Below, piece after piece: positions 5,942 to 9,403 of a stretch of 9,403 nt of DNA. The notes beneath the pieces were generated by a model. That model did no database searches. It was given only the letters and a program-made list of their open reading frames with translations, and was not told the origin of the DNA. The position numbers and the translations under genes are program-made. The stretch's first letter is position 1; the number at the start of each line of letters is the position of its first letter. This DNA comes from Nitrospiraceae bacterium (lineage in GTDB: Bacteria > Nitrospirota > Thermodesulfovibrionia > Thermodesulfovibrionales > UBA9159): contig DMNE01000244.1 of NCBI GenBank assembly GCA_003453735.1, forward strand, positions 3,064-12,466, read 5' to 3'.

Positions 5942-6696
5942 GGGTAGAACCTCACTCCGATCTCCATCTCATGGGGAGGGGATGTAACAGGACTTGCCTT
6001 GGTGATAGCTCTCAATGCCGAGCGATCGAAGAGCGGATTTCCGGAACTCTTTTCTATGCGGAGTATCTGAACAAAACCATTCTTCAACACCCGTATAGAA
6101 ACAATCGCCTCGATGGTCTTGTCCTTTAATAAATCCGTAGGAAATTGCCATTGCCGGCGAATTTCCTCACCCACGAGCCTGCCGTATTCAACGTTTCCTG
6201 CAGCTTCCGTAATAGGGCCGATTTTGGCCTCCGGGTTCTCTTTCTTCACTGAGACGATCTCTCCCACTTGTAACTTCTTCTTGATATCCTCTATCTCGCT
6301 TAACTCACGCAATTTTGTTTTGAGCAAGTCATTGCCCCTTTCCATTTGCCTTAGCTCTTGAATCTTTTTTTCGACCGACTGTTTGTTCTTTTCCGTTTGC
6401 CTGAGTTCTCTGATCCTTTCTTCGAGCAACTTTTCTTCACTCCTGCCTAGTGACTTTGGAACAGACATTGCTGCGTTGCGTTCAGGCTGACTTTTCTCCG
6501 GGGTCTTGGTTGCCGGTACTTTTGCAGTCTTGTCGTGATCACCCGAGAAGGCTTCGGGACTGACAAGAGTTATCTCATAAGGCGACGGCAAGACGAAGCG
6601 GTTTGCATGCCTCAACGCCAACAGCGCTGCGCCGAAGAGGGAGATATGCAGGAGCAAGGAAAGAGCTGCTGAGCGCTGCAGTGATACAGCACTCAT
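5938..6696 (-). CDS. tolA: Tol-Pal energy transducer TolA (TonB-type C-terminus)
   Basis: TolA is anchored in the inner membrane by TolQR and reaches across the periplasm to TolB and Pal. The 252-residue product is much shorter than E. coli TolA (421). Its single membrane helix (about 9-28) contains S13-LLL-H17, the conserved S-x3-H motif through which TolA and TonB contact TolQ and ExbB. Residues 50-80 form a Lys/Pro-rich spacer. A helical region (about 84-145) is built from three 17-residue repeats starting at R94, K111 and K128 (IRELRQTE, IQELRQME, LRELSEIE). The TonB-like C-terminal domain occupies about 165-252 and contains RQWQFP, SIRVLKNGFVQ and SGNPLFDRSALRAI. Its position between tolR and tolB identifies it as TolA rather than TonB. 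Both ends overlap neighbours as ATGA. Confidence 0.94.
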   Translation of the reverse strand: MSAVSLQRSAALSLLLHISLFGAALLALRHANRFVLPSPYEITLVSPEAFSGDHDKTAKVPATKTPEKSQPERNAAMSVPKSLGRSEEKLLEERIRELRQTEKNKQSVEKKIQELRQMERGNDLLKTKLRELSEIEDIKKKLQVGEIVSVKKENPEAKIGPITEAAGNVEYGRLVGEEIRRQWQFPTDLLKDKTIEAIVSIRVLKNGFVQILRIEKSSGNPLFDRSALRAITKASPVTSPPHEMEIGVRFYP

Positions 6697-7094
6697 TTGA
6701 CCTGTATTGCAGGCTCGGTTATCATGCCGAGTTTTTCCACTCCTGAATCCTTTATCTCGCCCATAACCTCAACAACGAGGCCGTAGGGCACGGATGTGTC
6801 AGCCTTCAAGAACACGTTGGGATTCAGCTTGCTTATGGACTCGAGCTTCTTCTTCATCTCCGGGATGGACACAGGACTGTCATTCATGTAAAGCGTTCCA
6901 GTTTTCTTGATGACGAGGGTTATCCTTTCCTCAGGGGGAAGGTCTTTCCCCTTTGCCTTGGGAAGATTTACGTCGATCCCCTGTTGCAGAAGCGGCGCGG
7001 TTACCATAAATATGATGAGCAGCACGAGCATGACATCCACAAGTGGTGTCACATTTATTTCGGACATGGCTGATCGGCTTTTCTCTATTCTCAT
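6693..7094 (-). CDS. tolR: Tol-Pal motor subunit TolR (ExbD family)
   Basis: TolR forms the proton channel of the Tol motor together with TolQ. The 133-residue product has a short basic cytoplasmic start and one membrane helix (about 18-35). The proton-carrying aspartate D20 lies in the signature SEINVTPLVDVMLVLLIIFM. The periplasmic ExbD-type domain includes LYMNDSPV and KADTSVPYGLVVEVMGEIKD. The ATG at 7094 overlaps the tolQ stop as ATGA and has AAGGAG (7105-7100) five bases upstream, which decides this start over the internal ATG at residue 10. Confidence 0.97.
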   Translation of the reverse strand: MRIEKSRSAMSEINVTPLVDVMLVLLIIFMVTAPLLQQGIDVNLPKAKGKDLPPEERITLVIKKTGTLYMNDSPVSIPEMKKKLESISKLNPNVFLKADTSVPYGLVVEVMGEIKDSGVEKLGMITEPAIQVK

Positions 7095-7723
7095 CGGGTC
7101 TCCTTGGAAAAAAGCTCGAAGAGCTCTTCAGAGAAGTCTTCCATCTCTATGATCATTTTTCTGGCACGACTGAGATAATAGTTGTAAGCGACCACCGCGG
7201 GGATAGCTGCGGCGAGTCCTGCTGCAGTGGTTATCAGCGCCTCTGCAATCCCGGGTGCGACGACGGCAAGGGATGCAGAGCCGGCTGCGCCTATCCCCCT
7301 GAATGCATTCATGATCCCCCAGACGGTTCCGAAGAGGCCGATAAAAGGAGTCGTCGAACCGGTGGTTGCAAGGAAGTTGAGATATTGCTCCATTTTTGCT
7401 ATTTCCAGCGCCTCATATCTCCTGAGGAGTCTCTTTATCTCTTCCCGGCTCACCACACGTCCTTCTTCGGTATATACAGACCTGAAGACGTTTGTGAGAG
7501 GGCTGACGGTAAGGTTTTTTGCCGTGTTAAAGAGCCCTCGCGTCTCGCTACCCGCCCTGAACACTCGCAAAAAAGTATCGGACTCCTTGGACGCTTTCAA
7601 GAAATACCGGTATTTATAGAAGATGATCGCCCATGAAAAAACAGAGAAGAATAACAGAAGCAGCAGAACACCTTTTACAATATAACTCGCCTGCAGAATC
7701 AATTGGATTGCCGTATCTTGCAT
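7091..7723 (-). CDS. tolQ: Tol-Pal motor subunit TolQ (MotA/TolQ/ExbB family)
   Basis: TolQ is the multi-spanning inner-membrane subunit that assembles around the TolR dimer and drives TolA with the proton motive force. The 210-residue product has three membrane segments (about 16-37, 119-141 and 160-182). Between the first and second is a cytoplasmic region with the conserved RRYEALEIAKMEQYLNFLAT. The family signature GSTTPFIGLFGTVWGIMNAF (122-141) and the pore-lining ALITTAAGLAAAIPAV (162-177) are intact. The start is supported by AGAGG five bases before the ATG. It is the first gene of the cluster and faces truA across a 260-base promoter region. Confidence 0.97.
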   Translation of the reverse strand: MQDTAIQLILQASYIVKGVLLLLLFFSVFSWAIIFYKYRYFLKASKESDTFLRVFRAGSETRGLFNTAKNLTVSPLTNVFRSVYTEEGRVVSREEIKRLLRRYEALEIAKMEQYLNFLATTGSTTPFIGLFGTVWGIMNAFRGIGAAGSASLAVVAPGIAEALITTAAGLAAAIPAVVAYNYYLSRARKMIIEMEDFSEELFELFSKETR

Positions 7724-7764
7724 GTGTACCTCTATCTTAGCTTTGAATAATGATATTTTAAATC

Positions 7765-7793
7765 AGATTAAAAAAAATTGCACGAAAAGTCAA
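7765..7793 (-). promoter_or_regulatory. Candidate sigma-70-type promoter for tolQ and the tol-pal-moa cluster
   Basis: On the minus strand TTGACT (7793-7788, five of six consensus bases) is followed after 17 bases by TAATCT (7770-7765), a poor -10. A better -10-like TAAAAT lies further downstream but at wrong spacing. The AT-rich stretch makes chance matches likely. Confidence 0.35.
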
Positions 7794-7801
7794 ATTGGTT
7801 T

Positions 7802-7814
7802 GGGTGCAACACCC
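7802..7814. repeat. Small perfect inverted repeat GGGTG-CAA-CACCC
   Basis: The sequence GGGTGCAACACCC forms a 5-bp GC-rich stem with a 3-base loop, nine bases upstream of the tolQ -35 candidate. On the plus strand it is followed by TTATTCTTCTT, but no plus-strand gene ends here, so a terminator role is doubtful. It could be an operator for a dimeric regulator. Confidence 0.35.
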
Positions 7815-7938
7815 TTATTCTTCTTGAAGCAACACCGATAGATTACCCTATTATCCGTCGTTTTCTGCATTAATTTTTTTTCATGAGGCGGCAACGAAGA
7901 TGTGGCACCCACGTCAGCCAATTGGTCTGTTTCACATG

Positions 7939-7954
7939 TATAATCACGTATAAT
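7939..7954 (+). promoter_or_regulatory. Tandem TATAAT boxes, likely promoter of truA
   Basis: Two perfect -10 consensus boxes lie at 7939-7944 and 7949-7954, ten bases apart, within a short duplication (CAC-x-TGTATAAT / CAC-GTATAAT). A start of transcription near 7960 would leave a leader of about 20-25 bases before the truA ribosome site. A -35 partner is weak: TCTGTT at 7926-7931 is spaced 17 from the second box. Confidence 0.55.
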
Positions 7955-7983
7955 AAAGGTAAGGCATACCAGAGGGGAACGTG

Positions 7984-8757
7984 ATGAGGCGGATAAAAGT
8001 AAAACTTCAATATGACGGCACTTTCTACCAGGGCTGGCAGGTACAGCCCTCCGGAACAACTATTCAGGGCATGCTTCAGGAAAGCATTCTCAGAATTACC
8101 GGCGAGCCAGCTACCTTTATCGGTGCGGGACGGACGGATGCCGGTGTCCACGCCGTTGCGCAGATTGCATCATTCGATTCGTCTTCCAGACTCGATAACG
8201 TGGTCATAAAAAGGGCACTGAACGCCCTGTTGCCGCCGGATGTGAGGATCATTGCTTTAGAAGACTGCAGTGGTGAGTTCCACCCGAGATACAGCGCCCT
8301 TCGCAAGCGATACTTTTACCTTATAGCGAACACGGATGATGTCCCTGTTTTTTTTGGACGGTATGTCTGGTGGGTGAGGGCACCCCTGGACGTGGAGGGC
8401 ATGAAGGCCGCATCAGGTTTTCTCCGGGGCAGACATGATTTCTCTTCTTTTCGAGGAGCAGGGTGCGGCGCAAAAAGCCCTGTTCGTGAGGTCTATTCCC
8501 TTGAGACAGAGAGATTCGGAGAACTGGCGTTCCTCTCGGCGCGGTTTAGCGGCAATTTCATCAAGATTTCCCTTGAGGGCGATGGATTTTTGAGGCACAT
8601 GGTCAGAAACATCGTGGGAACACTCGTAGAAGTCGGCAGGGGAAGGATACAACCCGATGCAGTGGGGAATATCCTGCTTTCACGGGACAGAAGGCGTGCT
8701 GGTCAGACAGCGCCTGCAAAAGGGCTTTTTCTTGACAGGGTCATCTACGCCCTATAG
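7984..8757 (+). CDS. truA: tRNA pseudouridine(38-40) synthase TruA
   Basis: TruA isomerises uridine to pseudouridine at positions 38, 39 and 40 of tRNA anticodon arms. The product is 257 residues, typical of the family. The N-terminal RRIKVKLQYDGTFYQGWQ is the usual first strand. The catalytic aspartate is D52 in GAGRTDAGVHA (47-57). Later motifs include FHPRYSALRKRYFY, RHDFSSFRGAG and the C-terminal GDGFLRHMVRNIVGTLVEVG. I chose ATG 7984 because AGAGGGG at 7971-7977 is six bases upstream; the GTG at 7981 would leave only three and adds one residue. The gene stands alone on the plus strand, divergent from tolQ. Its last codon and stop (CTATAG, 8752-8757) are shared with the convergent zinc-finger gene. 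Confidence 0.97.
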   Translation: MRRIKVKLQYDGTFYQGWQVQPSGTTIQGMLQESILRITGEPATFIGAGRTDAGVHAVAQIASFDSSSRLDNVVIKRALNALLPPDVRIIALEDCSGEFHPRYSALRKRYFYLIANTDDVPVFFGRYVWWVRAPLDVEGMKAASGFLRGRHDFSSFRGAGCGAKSPVREVYSLETERFGELAFLSARFSGNFIKISLEGDGFLRHMVRNIVGTLVEVGRGRIQPDAVGNILLSRDRRRAGQTAPAKGLFLDRVIYAL

Positions 8758-9363
8758 CTCCTCGGTTTCTATCTTTTCGATCTCTTCTCTTTTTTCCTGG
8801 CAGTCTCTGCAGTAAATGGCGAAAGGCAGGATTTTCAACCGCTTGATATTTATCTCTTCCCCGCAATCCTCGCATGTTCCGTAGGTGCCTTCTCGCAACT
8901 TCCGCAACGCCTCGTCTATCTTGAGGAGGACTTCCCGGTGGGTCGCAAGCCGCCTGAAGTTGATGTCCTCGGAAAGGTCGATAACCGACCAATCGCCATC
9001 GTCCAAGACTGACTCAACGATCTGCCGCGTTTCCCCCTTGATATATTTCCCAATCTCGGCCTTCGCTTCCCTTACGATCTCTTCCCTGTGGAGAATCAGC
9101 TGCCTCTTCAGCACCGTTTCTCTGTTGTTCAGGTGTGTGGGAGACTTTTGTTGGGTAACGGGTTTCGCCTTCGGTTCCTTGGCCTTCAGCGACACCTTCG
9201 GTTTTATTACCGGCTTGATCACCCTGGATTGTTTTGCCTGAGGTGCTTTTTTCGTTTTCTGCAGTGCTTTTGTCCTTTTGGGTGTTTTGGTTACTTTCGC
9301 TTTGGGCGAATCTTTCCGCTGCGGCGATGTTTTTTTCTTTACCGGAGTTGCTTTCTTTGCCAT
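8752..9363 (-). CDS. DksA/TraR-family zinc-finger protein with lysine-rich N-terminal tail
   Basis: The C-terminal half (about 80-203) is a DksA/TraR protein: a coiled-coil hairpin, then a C4 zinc finger with C164-ED-C167 and C185-RD-C188 separated by 17 residues, in GTYGTCEDCGEEINIKRLK and ILPFAIYCRDCQ. Such proteins enter the RNA polymerase secondary channel and adjust initiation, often with ppGpp. The coiled-coil tip reads DDGDWSVIDLSED (121-133) and lacks the exact D-x-x-D-x-A of E. coli DksA, so ppGpp cooperation cannot be assumed. The first 75 residues are unusual: 23 Lys, 10 Pro and only two acidic residues, resembling histone-H1-like or AlgP-like tails that bind nucleic acid. At 203 residues it is longer than DksA (151). 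The ATG has GAGG five bases upstream. Its last codon and stop overlap those of truA. Confidence 0.9.
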   Translation of the reverse strand: MAKKATPVKKKTSPQRKDSPKAKVTKTPKRTKALQKTKKAPQAKQSRVIKPVIKPKVSLKAKEPKAKPVTQQKSPTHLNNRETVLKRQLILHREEIVREAKAEIGKYIKGETRQIVESVLDDGDWSVIDLSEDINFRRLATHREVLLKIDEALRKLREGTYGTCEDCGEEINIKRLKILPFAIYCRDCQEKREEIEKIETEEL

Positions 9364-9403
9364 AGGTACCTCACCATGTTTTATTTCTCCTAAGCTCTCA
9401 GCG

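Larger units (their letters stand above)
7724..7983. other. Divergent intergenic region between tolQ and truA
   Basis: This 260-base region separates the divergent tolQ and truA genes and holds no credible gene. Visible in it are the tolQ-side promoter candidate, a perfect 5-bp hairpin at 7802-7814, two copies of GCAACACC (7806-7813 and 7829-7836) and tandem TATAAT boxes before truA. No known riboswitch or sigma-54 site is recognisable; TGGCAC at 7903-7908 lacks a correctly spaced GC partner. Confidence 0.7.

Noticed and set aside
5938..6696. TonB instead of TolA
   Set aside because: The C-terminal domain is TonB-like and the membrane motif S-x3-H is shared, but the position between tolR and tolB with translational overlaps identifies it as TolA.
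7043..7636. 197-codon plus-strand frame opposite tolQ/tolR
   Set aside because: It lies antisense to two unambiguous Tol motor genes, has an odd Cys/Gly/Pro-rich composition and no ribosome site worth noting.
7903..7918. Sigma-54 promoter suggested by TGGCAC before truA
   Set aside because: The required GC element at the correct spacing is missing, whereas good sigma-70 -10 boxes lie just downstream.
7790..8151. Two minus-strand frames crossing the tolQ-truA intergenic region
   Set aside because: Both begin inside truA on the opposite strand, have no recognisable product and cover the promoter elements.
1..9403. CRISPR array, tRNA/rRNA genes, defence or toxin-antitoxin system
   Set aside because: No regularly spaced direct repeats, cloverleaf signatures or recognisable defence domains were seen on either strand.

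Overview
The window comes from a Gram-negative (diderm) bacterium: it carries a complete Tol-Pal envelope system with a lipoprotein Pal, a periplasmic TolB and a lipoprotein-type CpoB. Base composition is moderate. The mix of a Cache-type membrane sensor of the kind common in Nitrospirota and Desulfobacterota/Geobacter-like bacteria, a cysteine-bearing Pal C-terminus and a lysine-tailed DksA/TraR protein suggests one of those lineages. That placement is inference; no marker here settles it.

Layout. (1) Positions 1-1064, minus strand: the N-terminal 354 residues of a membrane sensor (TM - periplasmic Cache-like domain - TM - coiled coil). Its output domain lies beyond the window edge. (2) Positions 1065-1668: about 600 bases without a confident gene. 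They hold a roughly 207-bp pair of long imperfect inverted repeats that looks like a deleted insertion sequence (near-duplicated GGAGGA at both flanks, a transposase-tail-like peptide between the arms), then a doubtful 78-codon ORF. (3) Positions 1669-7723, minus strand: one compact eight-gene cluster read tolQ-tolR-tolA-tolB-pal-cpoB-moaA-moaC. Four junctions (tolQ/R, tolR/A, tolA/B, moaA/C) are identical 4-base ATGA overlaps; the other gaps are 21, 1 and 16 bases. (4) Positions 7724-7983: a 260-bp divergent promoter region with two tandem TATAAT boxes facing truA. (5) truA on the plus strand. (6) A DksA/TraR zinc-finger protein on the minus strand, ending tail to tail inside truA's last codons.

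Function. TolQ-TolR form the proton-driven inner-membrane motor, TolA spans the periplasm, and TolB, Pal and CpoB work at the outer membrane and peptidoglycan during constriction. MoaA and MoaC together turn GTP into cyclic pyranopterin monophosphate, the first stage of molybdenum cofactor synthesis. Their position at the end of the tol-pal cluster, with only 16 bases after cpoB, implies co-transcription of envelope-constriction and molybdopterin genes; this is the most unusual gene-order feature. TruA makes pseudouridine in tRNA anticodon arms. The DksA/TraR protein probably binds RNA polymerase but carries a 75-residue histone-H1-like basic tail.

I found no CRISPR array, tRNA, rRNA or complete mobile element, and no clear undescribed multi-gene system. 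The best leads are the tol-pal/moa linkage, the degenerate inverted-repeat element and the basic-tailed zinc-finger protein.
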